A DNA stretch of 46,434 nt from an uncultured Hyphomicrobiales bacterium (GCA_903877935.1 CAIRGA010000146.1:1-46434), one strand, 5' to 3'; shown: positions 10,153-21,595, counted from the first letter of the stretch. Notes: generated by a model not told the origin, from the letters alone. Made by a program: numbers and translations.

Positions 10153-10689
10153 TCAGCCGATGCGGATGGCCTTGTCGCTCGTGAACGCGTAAGGCGGCAC
10201 GGGCAGATTGATCGGGGCTGGCCCCTGGCGGATACGGCCAGAGGTATCAAACACCGAACCATGGCAAGGGCACTGCCAACCATGGAAGGCGCCTTCATTG
10301 CCAAGCGGTACACAACCGAGATGGGTACAGTTGCCATACACGATCAACCATTGATCCTTGCCTGGCTTCACACGGACCGAATCAGGCTCGGGATCGCGAA
10401 GGCTCGCAACATCCGTGTCTTGCGCTGCTTTAATTTCGGCCGCCGTCCGGTGACGAACGAATATCAGTTTGCCGCGCCAGAAAAGTTTGACGATCTGGCC
10501 TTCGGCGACGGGAGAAAGGTCGAAATCAACCGGCGCGCCGGCTGCAATCGTTGCCGCATCTGGCGCCATCTGGCTGATAAACGGCCAAATGGTCGCTGCC
10601 AGGCCGACCGCACCGGCGGCGCCTGTCGCTATAAAGAGAAAATCGCGTCTCGTGGGTTCGGCAGAGGCCGATGCGTGAGTTGTTGCCAC
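10153..10689 (-). CDS. petA: Ubiquinol-cytochrome c reductase Rieske iron-sulfur subunit
   Basis: Tat-like RRDFLF N-terminus; CTHLGCVPLG and CPCHGSVFD Rieske motifs. Confidence 0.96.
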   Translation of the reverse strand: MATTHASASAEPTRRDFLFIATGAAGAVGLAATIWPFISQMAPDAATIAAGAPVDFDLSPVAEGQIVKLFWRGKLIFVRHRTAAEIKAAQDTDVASLRDPEPDSVRVKPGKDQWLIVYGNCTHLGCVPLGNEGAFHGWQCPCHGSVFDTSGRIRQGPAPINLPVPPYAFTSDKAIRIG

Positions 10690-10948
10690 TTTGTCATCCT
10701 CGCACCCAGCGCCCCCTCGGCGGGTCTCCGTGAAGAGATGTTCGCCTCGGTGATTCCGGAATTCGGCTGGCGGCGCTGGTTGCCAAGCCGGTCCTCAAAC
10801 GTCATTGATCGCTACAGGTCGCAAAAGCTCCCTATATCGAGGCGTCATGTGACATGAGGCGCAGCACTTGTCCATAGTCCGGATGGATGTTGGTTATGCG
10901 TTTTTAAAGCATTTTGCCGCAGATGGTGGATAAAAGGAAAATATTGTC

Positions 10949-11404
10949 GTGCAATTGGCGCTCTACCAACCCGATATCCCCCAGAACGCGGGCACCATGC
11001 TCCGGCTTTGTGCCTGTCTCGGTGTTACGGCCCATATTATTGAGCCAACCGGTTTTCCGGCGTCTGACAGGGCTTTTCGCCGCGCCGGCATGGATTATCT
11101 CGATCAAGTGACCATCATAAGGCATATTGGATGGGCAGATTTTGACAATTTCCGCCGGACGGAGGGCTTAAGGCTGGTCCTCGCCTCGACAAAAGCCGAA
11201 ACCCGTTATACCGATTTTAGTTACGCTAAGACCGACATCCTGCTCATGGGACGCGAATCGGCCGGCGTGCCTGATGAAGTGCACGAAATGGCCGAAGCCC
11301 GGATCCTGATCCCGATGCGGCAAACGTTACGGTCGATGAATGTGGCGGTGACGGCAGCAATGATTATGGGAGAGGCGTTGCGTCAATTGGACGCTTTTCC
11401 GTGA
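10949..11404 (+). CDS. trmL: tRNA (cytidine(34)-2'-O)-methyltransferase (SPOUT)
   Basis: GTG start; QLALYQPDIPQNAGTMLRLCACLGV; LLMGRESAGVPDEVHEMAEARILIPM. Confidence 0.92.
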   Translation: MQLALYQPDIPQNAGTMLRLCACLGVTAHIIEPTGFPASDRAFRRAGMDYLDQVTIIRHIGWADFDNFRRTEGLRLVLASTKAETRYTDFSYAKTDILLMGRESAGVPDEVHEMAEARILIPMRQTLRSMNVAVTAAMIMGEALRQLDAFP

Positions 11405-11431
11405 AGGTTTTGAATAAAGAGAGACGGCGGC

Positions 11432-12328
11432 ATGACGAATTCTCCGGATATTGAGGCACGCAAGTCGCGCGCAGAGGCCTGGTTTCAGTCCTTACGCGAT
11501 AAAATCTGTGCCCATCTCGAGCAATTGGAAGACGAGGCGACCGGCCCCTTTTTCCCGGAGGCGACCTCTCCCGGCCGATTTGTCCGCACCCCTTGGCATC
11601 GGACAGATCATTCAGGTGCGAAGGGCGGCGGCGGCGTGATGTCCATCATGAAAGGTCGCGTTTTCGAAAAAGTCGGCGTCCATTGCTCGACGGTCTATGG
11701 CGAGTTCGCGCCTGAATTCCGCGGCCAGATCCCCGGCTCCAACGAGGACCCGCGCTTTTTCGCCACCGGCATTTCGCTCATCGCCCATCCTTGGAACCCG
11801 AATGTGCCGACCGTGCATATGAACACGCGCTTCGTGGTCACGACCAAAGCCTGGTTTGGTGGCGGCGCTGACCTCACCCCCGTGATGATGCGCCGTCGTA
11901 CCCAAGAAGACGCTGATTCCATCGCCTTCCACGCGGCGATGAAAGCGCCTTGTGATGCCCATTCCTCCATTGCGCCTTATGAAAAATATAAAGCCTGGTG
12001 CGACGAGTATTTTCATCTCAAACACCGTAACGAGCCGCGCGGCATTGGCGGTATTTTCTATGACTATCTCGACTCAGGCGACTGGGAAGCCGACTTGGCC
12101 TTCACGCAAGATGTCGGCCGTGCGTTTGAGGCAGTCTATCCAGCTATCGTCCGTGCGAATGTCACAACCCCTTGGACGGATGTCGACCGCGAGGAACAAC
12201 AGATCCGCCGCGGCCGATATGTTGAGTTCAATCTGCTTTACGACCGCGGCACGATCTTCGGTCTCAAAACCGGCGGCAATGTCGACTCGATCTTGTCGAG
12301 CATGCCGCCGACGGTGCAGTGGCCTTAA
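11432..12328 (+). CDS. hemF: Oxygen-dependent coproporphyrinogen-III oxidase
   Basis: [76 protein letters not shown]. Confidence 0.96.
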   Translation: MTNSPDIEARKSRAEAWFQSLRDKICAHLEQLEDEATGPFFPEATSPGRFVRTPWHRTDHSGAKGGGGVMSIMKGRVFEKVGVHCSTVYGEFAPEFRGQIPGSNEDPRFFATGISLIAHPWNPNVPTVHMNTRFVVTTKAWFGGGADLTPVMMRRRTQEDADSIAFHAAMKAPCDAHSSIAPYEKYKAWCDEYFHLKHRNEPRGIGGIFYDYLDSGDWEADLAFTQDVGRAFEAVYPAIVRANVTTPWTDVDREEQQIRRGRYVEFNLLYDRGTIFGLKTGGNVDSILSSMPPTVQWP

Positions 12329-12341
12329 AAAATCAATAAAC

Positions 12342-12461
12342 CGTCATTGCGAGCGATAAGCGAAGCAACCTAGTTGATGTTGACGTTTAAAACACAATCT
12401 AAACATTGCACCTTATCTGCATGTATTAGCTAGGTTGCTTCGCTTATCGCTCGCAATGACG
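12342..12461. repeat. Perfect 32-bp inverted repeat (REP/MITE-like palindromic element) between convergent hemF and ilvE
   Basis: CGTCATTGCGAGCGATAAGCGAAGCAACCTAG (12342-12373) and its exact reverse complement (12430-12461), 56-nt spacer. Confidence 0.93.
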
Positions 12462-12466
12462 ATGGC

Positions 12467-13321
12467 TCAATTCCCCTTCGCATATTCCGCATAAAGCTCC
12501 TTCGCTTTGCGGTAGTGCGGCCCGGGTTGCAGATCACGCTCATCGATGCGCGTGATCGGTTGAACCTTGCCATAATTGCCCGCCGAGAAGAGTTCATCGG
12601 CACTCTTGAAATCCTTATAGGACAAAGCACCCTGCACCACTTTCTGGCCAGACGCTTCAAGAAGTGTAATTGTCCGTTGTCGGGTAATACCATTTAAAAA
12701 CGTACCATTTGGTACAGGCGTAAATACAACTCCGTCTTTCGCCATAAATACGTTCGCCGTTGCAAGTTCAGCGACATTGCCAAGCATGTCGGTCAGCAGA
12801 CAATTATCAAACCCGCGCGCCCGACATTCGAGCAAAGCGCGGCCATTGTTCGGGTATAAACAACCGGCCTTTGCGTCGAGCGGCATCGTTTCCTGCGTTG
12901 GCCTGCGATAGGGCGACAACGTAATCGACGAGCCTGCTTCTGTAGGCATCGGTGCTTCGTAAATCGACAAAAGCCAGCGTGTCGACTCTGCATCGGGCGC
13001 TACAACGCCCCCGCTGCCCGTTTCAGGCCAATACATCGGGCGAATATAAAGCGCCATGTCTTTGTCAAATTTAGCAATGCCCTCCCATGCAAGCTTCACC
13101 CACTCCTCAACACTCACCAACGCTTTCAAATGCATGGCAAGAGCCGAGCGGTTTACACGCGCGAAATGCAGGTCAAGATCAGGGGCTACGCCCTCATAAT
13201 AACGCGCACCATCAAATACCGAGGAGCCGAGCCAAAACGCATGGCTGCGTGGCCCCATAATCGGCGGATTGCCCTCAAGCCAAGCGCCTTCAAAAAAAGT
13301 CCAGGTTTTTGACCAGTTCAT
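12467..13321 (-). CDS. ilvE: Branched-chain amino acid aminotransferase (class IV PLP)
   Basis: 284 aa; SHAFWLGSSVFDGARYYEG; LLTDMLGNVAELATANVFMAKDG; GITRQRTITLLE. Confidence 0.85.
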   Translation of the reverse strand: MNWSKTWTFFEGAWLEGNPPIMGPRSHAFWLGSSVFDGARYYEGVAPDLDLHFARVNRSALAMHLKALVSVEEWVKLAWEGIAKFDKDMALYIRPMYWPETGSGGVVAPDAESTRWLLSIYEAPMPTEAGSSITLSPYRRPTQETMPLDAKAGCLYPNNGRALLECRARGFDNCLLTDMLGNVAELATANVFMAKDGVVFTPVPNGTFLNGITRQRTITLLEASGQKVVQGALSYKDFKSADELFSAGNYGKVQPITRIDERDLQPGPHYRKAKELYAEYAKGN

Positions 13322-13341
13322 GTGTGTTTCCCTTTTTTCTT

Positions 13342-13390
13342 CGGCAGTCGGCAGTCGTCAGTCGATTGCCGAATTCCGATTGCCGTCACC
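13342..13390. repeat. Heptamer-phased array (seven 7-nt units, each starting CG)
   Basis: CGGCAGT|CGGCAGT|CGTCAGT|CGATTGC|CGAATTC|CGATTGC|CGTCACC, intergenic and overlapping the dipeptidase stop codon. Confidence 0.75.
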
Positions 13391-14774
13391 CCGCCAACGC
13401 CGCCAAAATGCGCGCCCAAGAACGCGCACCTTTTTCAAAGCTCGTCAGATCGTATTTTTCATTTGGTGAATGGATCCGGTCATCATCAAGACCAAAGCCA
13501 ATTAAGAGTGTATCAAGCCCTAAAATTCGCTTAAAGTCACCGACAATAGGAATCGATCCACCCGAACCAAGGGTGACGGGTGCAACGCCCCATTCCTCCT
13601 GCAAAGCCGTTTTAGCAGCCACAAGATCGGGCATATCGAAAGGTAGTGCCAAAGCGGGCGAACCTTTATGGCTGATAAATTCAACACGACAATCCTTCGG
13701 CAGACGTGCATGAACATGAGCATGAAACGCATCGCGAATTTTTGCAGGTTTTTGATCACCCACCAAACGAAAAGAAACTTTCGCGCTGGCCTCCGCTGCT
13801 ATCACCGTCTTAGCGCCAACGCCCGTATAGCCCCCAATGATCCCGTTCACATCGCATGTCGGACGAGATTGAATCATTTCAATCAAACCGCGACCTTTTT
13901 CACCTGCAGGCTCAGACAAGCCAACGCCACCTAAAAATTCTTCCGCCGTTAATCCAAGCGTATCCCATTGCGCAAGAACTTGAGATGGCGTCTCAGGAAC
14001 GCCATCGTAAAAATCCTTCAGCGTCACTCGACCATCCGCATCATGCAGATCAGCTAGGATTTTGGTAAGCACGCGAATGGGATTTTGCGCGCCGCCGCCA
14101 AAGAGGCCGGAATGTAAATCACGATCCGCCGCTTTGATCGTCAATTCCTCATATACCATGCCACGCAGTGATGAGGTTATTTGTGGGGTGTTTCGGTCCC
14201 ACATCGATGTGTCGCAGACAAGTGCCACGTCCGCTTTCAGCGCTGCCTTTTCTGCCTCAACGAATGCGGGTAAATGTTTGGAGCCGTCTTCTTCCTCGCC
14301 CTCGATCAAAAACGTCACGCCAATCGGCAGCGCGCCAACCACTTCTTTGTAAGCACGGCAGGCTTCAATAAAGGTCATGATCTGGCCCTTATCGTCCGCC
14401 GATCCGCGCGCGCGGATCACCTTGCGGCCATCCGGCAGTGACGTGATCACCGGCTCAAAGGGCGGCGTGTCCCACAAATTTAAAGGATCAACCGGCTGAA
14501 CATCATAATGGCCATAGAAAAGGGCATGTCGTTTTGAGGAGCCATCCACGCGTGCGGTTACGGCCGGATGCCCACCGGTTGGCTTGACCTCTGCCTGAAT
14601 GCCAATGCTCTCGAGTTCAGCCTTTACCCATTCGGCTGCATTGCGACATTCGCCGGTATAAGCAGGATCGGTCGAGATCGATTGGATCTTCAAAAAATCG
14701 AACAACCGCGCCAAGGCGGCATCACGGTTTGCATCAAGACGGGCAAGCACGGCATCAACGTGGGACATGGTCAA
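13386..14774 (-). CDS. M20-family dipeptidase/peptidase
   Basis: 462 aa; FYGHYDVQPVDPLNLWDTPPFEP; RGSADDKGQIMTF; EGEEEDGS. Confidence 0.93.
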   Translation of the reverse strand: MTMSHVDAVLARLDANRDAALARLFDFLKIQSISTDPAYTGECRNAAEWVKAELESIGIQAEVKPTGGHPAVTARVDGSSKRHALFYGHYDVQPVDPLNLWDTPPFEPVITSLPDGRKVIRARGSADDKGQIMTFIEACRAYKEVVGALPIGVTFLIEGEEEDGSKHLPAFVEAEKAALKADVALVCDTSMWDRNTPQITSSLRGMVYEELTIKAADRDLHSGLFGGGAQNPIRVLTKILADLHDADGRVTLKDFYDGVPETPSQVLAQWDTLGLTAEEFLGGVGLSEPAGEKGRGLIEMIQSRPTCDVNGIIGGYTGVGAKTVIAAEASAKVSFRLVGDQKPAKIRDAFHAHVHARLPKDCRVEFISHKGSPALALPFDMPDLVAAKTALQEEWGVAPVTLGSGGSIPIVGDFKRILGLDTLLIGFGLDDDRIHSPNEKYDLTSFEKGARSWARILAALAG

Positions 14775-14833
14775 TCAATCCTGTGAAAGGTTTCCCTCCA
14801 TGTCTACCCGTCCTCGCCGAGAGCGCAAGGGCT

Positions 14834-15763
14834 CTAGCCTTTCACAACGCCTTTAAGCAGAGGTATTTTGGCAAGAAGAACCGCTATGGCACATGAAACA
14901 ATCCGGCTCTCGAGCGTGTCCGCACGACTCGTTAAAATAATCGGCACCCGCGCGCCGACGACAATTCCAGCGGCTTCCGCATGCGCCATAAAGGACAATG
15001 TCTTTGCCAAAATATTACCCGCTACAAGATCCGGCACAACAAGCACATTCGCTTTGCCCGCGACATTGGAACGAATATGCTTTTGCGCGACCGCTCCCAT
15101 ATTAATCGCGTTATCGAGTGCCAAAGGACCGTCAAGCAACGCACCCATAATTTGACCCCGGTCTGCCATTTTACACAGTGCCGCAGCATCCAATGTCGAT
15201 TGAATTGCAGGGTTGATGGTCTCGGCTGCCGACAGCAACGCAACCCTCACCTCCTCTATGCCAATCGCGTGAGCAAGATCGATGGCATTTTGAACAATAT
15301 CCGCCTTATCATGAAGATCGGGCGCTATATTGATCGCTGCATCGGTTACGATCAAAGGCTCAGCATGACCCTTTGTCGCCATGACGTAACAATGACTGAT
15401 GCGTCGTTCGGTTCGTAAACCACAGTCGCTATCAATAACAGCTTCCATTAATTCATCCGTATGCAGGCTTCCCTTCATCAGCGCATCGACTTTACCTTCG
15501 CGCACAAGTGATACCGCTGCTGCGGCAGAAGCATGGCTATGGGGCGTCTGCGTCATCGGCCATACAACCGAATCGATCCCCGCTTCTTGCGCAGCCAGAC
15601 GAATTCGGGCTTCAGGACCAACGAGGAAAGGCTCGATCAACCCAGCTTTAGAGGCGGCAGCAACACTCTCCATCGTCACCGCGTCGCAAGGATGGGCAAC
15701 AGCCACCCGCAAACAGGGTTGGCCTTTGGCACGTGATAATAAGGCCTCAAAAATCGGATGCAT
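14834..15763 (-). CDS. Phosphate acetyl/butyryltransferase-family protein
   Basis: MHPIFEALLSRAKGQPCLRVAVAHPCDAVTMESVAAASKAGLIEPFLVGP; NVLVVPDLVAGNILAKTLSFMAHAEAAGIVVGARVPIILTSRAD. The ORF-track start at 15859 overlaps the GST gene; Met at 15763 preferred. Confidence 0.88.
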   Translation of the reverse strand: MHPIFEALLSRAKGQPCLRVAVAHPCDAVTMESVAAASKAGLIEPFLVGPEARIRLAAQEAGIDSVVWPMTQTPHSHASAAAAVSLVREGKVDALMKGSLHTDELMEAVIDSDCGLRTERRISHCYVMATKGHAEPLIVTDAAINIAPDLHDKADIVQNAIDLAHAIGIEEVRVALLSAAETINPAIQSTLDAAALCKMADRGQIMGALLDGPLALDNAINMGAVAQKHIRSNVAGKANVLVVPDLVAGNILAKTLSFMAHAEAAGIVVGARVPIILTSRADTLESRIVSCAIAVLLAKIPLLKGVVKG

Positions 15764-15785
15764 GGAATAGGCCTTTCTGATCGAC

Positions 15786-16397
15786 TTAAGGGAGTGCACT
15801 CGGCCGCGCTGAAACCTCATGATGCCATCGCAGCAAATGTACCATTTCATCTGGTACACGTGTCTTTGTCGGTTTCATAAAATCAATGGCGCACAGGGCC
15901 GTAATATCGGCAATCGAATAGGCGTCGCCCGCCAAAAATTGCGACCCGCCGAGCTGTTCATCCAGCAAAGCCAAACCTGCCATCATTTTGGGCCGGTTGG
16001 CTTCTGCCCATTCCGCGACTTGCGGCACCTCATGTTTTGCCATGCCCGGATGCCCGTGTCGGAAAACATGTGCGATAGGCACAAAGAGTTCGAGCTCCGC
16101 CCGTCGATTCCACATCTCCACCCGCGCCTTTTCGATCGCCGTCCGCCCAAACAAAGCGGGCTCTGGCCGAATTTCCTCAAAGTAGCGGCATATCGCAACC
16201 GATTCCGTAATAACCGTCCCATCATCAAGCTCTAAAGCGGGCGTTCGCTGCAGCGGATTAACCTTTGAAAACGCTGCATCCCTATGCTCAAATGCCCCCA
16301 AATCGACCGTGACGGTGGGAATTTCGATGCCCTTCTCCTTCAGAAAAATCCGAACGCGGCGCGGATTCGGTGCTCGAACACTGTCATATAGCTTCAT
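15786..16397 (-). CDS. Glutathione S-transferase family protein
   Basis: MKLYDSVRAPNPRRVRIFLKEKGIEI; NPLQRTPALELDDGTVITESVAICRYFEE. Confidence 0.92.
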   Translation of the reverse strand: MKLYDSVRAPNPRRVRIFLKEKGIEIPTVTVDLGAFEHRDAAFSKVNPLQRTPALELDDGTVITESVAICRYFEEIRPEPALFGRTAIEKARVEMWNRRAELELFVPIAHVFRHGHPGMAKHEVPQVAEWAEANRPKMMAGLALLDEQLGGSQFLAGDAYSIADITALCAIDFMKPTKTRVPDEMVHLLRWHHEVSARPSALP

Positions 16398-16552
16398 CTG
16401 TCACCCCTTGGTTCGGCTTTTAACGGTTCCACGCCTCAAGGCGGACGTCAACCACACGCGATAAACAGTTTAGTTTCAATTTGAGGTTTTTAGACAGTTT
16501 GAATTTAACCCAAGGTTGTTAGCCTTTGAAGAATTGAGGCAGGTGTTTATCA

Positions 16553-18043
16553 ATGATCGCGGAGCTTAACAGCCTTATCGCACACAGTCGGCGTGTCACC
16601 CAATTCGCCTTTGGGATGGATCGTCCGACGGCCGTGCCGTCGGGACTATCCAATTGGACGGCACGCGGGTTTGATGATGAGCTGCTGATGACGTTTGCGC
16701 GGGCAAGGCCTAAGGCAATTCTGCTGCAATTACTCATGCTGATGCCAATCCTCACCATCAGCGCCTTTAGTCCCCCGATTTTGCTCATTCCATTCGGAGC
16801 ATTCCTTATTGGATTAGGCCTCGCCGCGTCGCTCATTCTTGCCGATTACTGGCCTAAATTTAAACAGCTAACGGCAAAACGGCTTTTCCTTATTTTTGAA
16901 GCGCTACAGGGCACCGGCTGGGCTTTAATCAGTCAAGCTTCTCCAACGCCTGACTTCATCCCCGATATGGCCTTTTTGGTCTTTATACCCGTTGCCCTAG
17001 GCGGCTCATCCTTGGTCTTCTCGTCCGCCATTCGGGGAGCACTCGGGTTTCATCTTTTGCCAATTCTTATCGGCGATTTTATTGCTCTCGGACTATCCTC
17101 CGGGCGATCAACACCGGATGCCCTTTATTTATCCATCGCGCTGATCGGCTTCTTTCTTTATCTCGCCGGTCGAATAACAGAAACAACACTCGATCATCTC
17201 ACCATTCGCGCGGAAAAAGATGCTTTGATCGCCGACCTCGAACAAGCCAAAGCGCATTCGGATGAAGCGCGTCGCCGTGCGGAAGAACTCAATCTCGCCA
17301 AATCGCGTTTCCTTGCGACCATGAGCCATGAGCTTCGCACGCCGCTCAATGCGATTCTTGGATTTTCTGAAGTCATGGAAGCGGAACTTCTCGGCCGCCA
17401 TCGGGTCAAGGCCTATCGCATCTATGCGCGCGATATTCATGAGAGCGGGCAGATGTTGCTCGGTATTATCGATGAAGTCCTAGACCTCTCACGTATCGAA
17501 GCCGGACGCTACACGCTCGAAGAACAAATATGCCAATTGGCTCAATCCGTGTCTGAATGCGCGCACCTCCTACAGCTCCGTGCCCATTCACGGGGCGTTA
17601 TCATGATGATGACGGTTGATCCGGAATTAGAACCCATCGTTGCCGATGAACGCGCGCTGCGGCAAATCACGCTGAACCTTCTGTCGAATGCTATTAAATT
17701 CACACCGTCGGGTGGCGAAATTTCAATCCTCGTCGGCCGCAATCCGTTGGGCGGCCAATTCATTCAAGTGACAGATACAGGACCCGGCATCCCCGCGCAT
17801 GAAATTCCGATTATTCTTGAAAGCTTTGGTCGCGGCTCCCTCGCCGTAAAAACCGCCGAGCAAGGCTCCGGCCTTGGCCTGCCAATCGTACGCGGTCTCG
17901 TGGCGATGCATGGCGGTGAATTTTCAATTCAATCCCGTGAGGGTGAAGGAACGTCGGTTACGATCACGTTACCCGAGCACCGGGTGATCCGCAGTAGCGC
18001 GCAAGCATCGATAATCGAAACCCATGATCGCGTCGCGGCCTAA
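16553..18043 (+). CDS. Membrane sensor histidine kinase (HisKA/HATPase_c)
   Basis: Multi-TM N-terminus; coiled coil; LATMSHELRTPLNAILGFSEVM H-box; NLLSNAIKFTPSGG N-box; DTGPGIP; GSGLGLPIVRGLVAMHGG. Confidence 0.95.
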   Translation: MIAELNSLIAHSRRVTQFAFGMDRPTAVPSGLSNWTARGFDDELLMTFARARPKAILLQLLMLMPILTISAFSPPILLIPFGAFLIGLGLAASLILADYWPKFKQLTAKRLFLIFEALQGTGWALISQASPTPDFIPDMAFLVFIPVALGGSSLVFSSAIRGALGFHLLPILIGDFIALGLSSGRSTPDALYLSIALIGFFLYLAGRITETTLDHLTIRAEKDALIADLEQAKAHSDEARRRAEELNLAKSRFLATMSHELRTPLNAILGFSEVMEAELLGRHRVKAYRIYARDIHESGQMLLGIIDEVLDLSRIEAGRYTLEEQICQLAQSVSECAHLLQLRAHSRGVIMMMTVDPELEPIVADERALRQITLNLLSNAIKFTPSGGEISILVGRNPLGGQFIQVTDTGPGIPAHEIPIILESFGRGSLAVKTAEQGSGLGLPIVRGLVAMHGGEFSIQSREGEGTSVTITLPEHRVIRSSAQASIIETHDRVAA

Positions 18044-19072
18044 TCAATCGGCCCGGTCATCAACCTTGGCTTCACCAAAGGTTGCCATGCCGTCATGGCA
18101 AGCAGCCGCGGCCTTGATCACGCCAATCGCCAACGCGGCCCCTGAGCCTTCGCCGAGCCGCATGCCGAGATCGAGGATGGGCTTTTTACCAAGCCTGTTC
18201 AGCACATCACGATGGGCGCCTTCCGCAGACACATGCCCCGCCACGCAATGATCAAGCGTGTGTGGATCAATCGCATGCAAAATAGCGGCTGACGCTGTTG
18301 CAACATAACCATCAATCACGACCGGAATCCGCTCCATACGGGCCGCTAGAATGACGCCCGCCATCGCGGCGATTTCACGTCCACCGAGACGGCGTAAAAC
18401 TTCCAAAGGATCGCCTAAATGATCCTTATGAAACGCCAATGCTGCATCAACGGCTGCAATCTTGCGCTTCAATCCTTCATCGTCAACGCCCGTTCCACGT
18501 CCAACCCAATGCGCCGTATCACCACCATAAAGAGCCGCATAAATCGCTGCTGAAATCGTTGTATTACCAATGCCCATTTCACCGATGGCGACAAGATCAT
18601 GTCCGCCGCCAATCGCTTCCATTCCAAAGGCCATGGTGCCGACGCAGGTCTTCTCATCCATGGCGGCTTCAATGGTGATGTCACCGGTGGGAATATCCAA
18701 CGCGAGATCATAGGCTTTAAAACCGATATCGAAGGTCTTGCAGATTTGATTGATGGCCGCGCCGCCTGCCCCAAAATTGTCGAGCATCTGCTGCGTAACG
18801 CTCGCCGGATAGGGGGATACACCCCGCGCCGTCACACCATGGTTGCCGGCAAATACAGTCACCAAAGGCCGCATAATGGCAGGCCGTGATTTGCGCTGCC
18901 AAGCAGCCAGCCATTCGACGATCTCTTCTAAACGGCCCAGACTACCCGGTGGTTTCGTCAAGAACCGATCCCGTCCACGAACGGCCTCAACGGCGGCCAA
19001 ATCAGCCTCCGGCATCTCGGAAATGACACGGCGGATATCGGCGAAAGGGCTTTCGGATGTAAAGGCTGCCAT
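18044..19072 (-). CDS. cobT: Nicotinate-nucleotide--dimethylbenzimidazole phosphoribosyltransferase
   Basis: RDRFLTKPPGSLGRLEEIVEWLAAWQ; FAGNHGVTARGVSPYPASVTQQM; GIGNTTISAAI. Confidence 0.95.
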   Translation of the reverse strand: MAAFTSESPFADIRRVISEMPEADLAAVEAVRGRDRFLTKPPGSLGRLEEIVEWLAAWQRKSRPAIMRPLVTVFAGNHGVTARGVSPYPASVTQQMLDNFGAGGAAINQICKTFDIGFKAYDLALDIPTGDITIEAAMDEKTCVGTMAFGMEAIGGGHDLVAIGEMGIGNTTISAAIYAALYGGDTAHWVGRGTGVDDEGLKRKIAAVDAALAFHKDHLGDPLEVLRRLGGREIAAMAGVILAARMERIPVVIDGYVATASAAILHAIDPHTLDHCVAGHVSAEGAHRDVLNRLGKKPILDLGMRLGEGSGAALAIGVIKAAAACHDGMATFGEAKVDDRAD

Positions 19073-19176
19073 GGTCGACTCACAAAGGGTTGAAATTGAG
19101 GTGCGCCCTTAGACGCCTCTCATTCTAAAGACGCAAGTAGAAAACGGACATCATTCAGCCCGGACGCGACCTTGGA

Positions 19177-20403
19177 TTAAAATTCCAAATCGAGCCGCTC
19201 CAGCCCGTGGAAATGATAAACATCGCGATAAACCGGCTTTTGAGCCAGCCTCAGTCTCGGCAACCGCTCAAACAAGACGTTCAACGCTACCCGCATTTCA
19301 AGACGCGCCAAGGGTGCGCCAACGCAAAAATGAATACCGCCACCAAAACTTTGTTGCGGGTTAGGATCACGCGTCGGATCAAGCCGATCAGGATCGTTAA
19401 AGCGGGCCGGATCGCGATTGGCTGCACCCAGCATCAAGCCAATTTCATCGCCCTTTTTGAGCCAAAGACCGTTCCATTCCAAATCTTCTAACACATACCG
19501 TGTGAAGAGATGCAGCGGCGCATCAAATCGCAGCACTTCTTCAACCAGCCTTTCACCACCGGCCTCGTCCGAAAGTGCCGCGCGCGCATCGATGCCTTCC
19601 TCGAGGATGGCTTTCACACCATTACCCAACGAATGCACGGTCGCCTCATGTCCAGCATTCAACACCAAAATGCAGGTAGAAATCAGCTCATTTTCGGTGA
19701 GCTTCATCCCTTCTGCTTCCGCGCTGATCAGGTGGCTGATCAAATCATCCGCGGGCGTTTTCCGGCGCTCTGCAATATAGGCCGTTAGGTAGGCAACGAA
19801 TTCCTGCGTCGCTTTAACGGCCTCATCTTCCGCCGCACGACTACGGCCAAACTGATACATCGCCACCATTTTATGCGACCAGTCGAGCAATTGCGGTGCC
19901 ATGTCGGTCGGCACGCCCAACAATTCTGCAATCACGATAACTGGTATGGGCGTTGCAAACGCTTCGATAAGCTCAACACTACCCTTTGCCTCAAACCCAT
20001 CAATCAATTCATGAGCAAGTTTCTCAATGCGTGGTGCTAAACGCTCCACTTGGCGCGACACAAAGGCGCGATTGATCAAGGTACGAAGCCGCGTATGATC
20101 AGGTGGCTCAAGCGATAGAAGCGAATGGTCTTCAACATCGTAGAATGATTTGACGTGTGCCGGAATTTCCGGCCATCCTAAGTCATTACGCGTTGCAACA
20201 TGTAAAATTTGTCGCCCGAAGCGTTTGTCACGAAACAAAGCCGTCACATCGGCATGAGAAGCAAAGCACCACATGCCGAATTGCTTCCAGAAAAATGCCG
20301 GCGAACGCTGCCTTATCGCATGATAAGCAGGATAGGGATCGTTAAAAAACGTCGGTTCGCGCGGATCAAGATCAAGAATCCGATCAGGCGATAGCGGCGT
20401 CAT
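19177..20403 (-). CDS. Cytochrome P450
   Basis: FGGGIHFCVGAPLARLEMRVAL haem-thiolate motif; NAGHEATVHSLGNG I-helix. Met at 20403 sits 1 nt after the ccrM stop (TGA-G-ATG). Confidence 0.95.
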   Translation of the reverse strand: MTPLSPDRILDLDPREPTFFNDPYPAYHAIRQRSPAFFWKQFGMWCFASHADVTALFRDKRFGRQILHVATRNDLGWPEIPAHVKSFYDVEDHSLLSLEPPDHTRLRTLINRAFVSRQVERLAPRIEKLAHELIDGFEAKGSVELIEAFATPIPVIVIAELLGVPTDMAPQLLDWSHKMVAMYQFGRSRAAEDEAVKATQEFVAYLTAYIAERRKTPADDLISHLISAEAEGMKLTENELISTCILVLNAGHEATVHSLGNGVKAILEEGIDARAALSDEAGGERLVEEVLRFDAPLHLFTRYVLEDLEWNGLWLKKGDEIGLMLGAANRDPARFNDPDRLDPTRDPNPQQSFGGGIHFCVGAPLARLEMRVALNVLFERLPRLRLAQKPVYRDVYHFHGLERLDLEF

Positions 20404-20404
20404 C

Positions 20405-21595
<1,191 letters not shown>

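Noticed and set aside
10261-10857. 198-aa plus-strand ORF
   Set aside because: Antisense to petA (Rieske) with low-complexity basic composition; shadow ORF.
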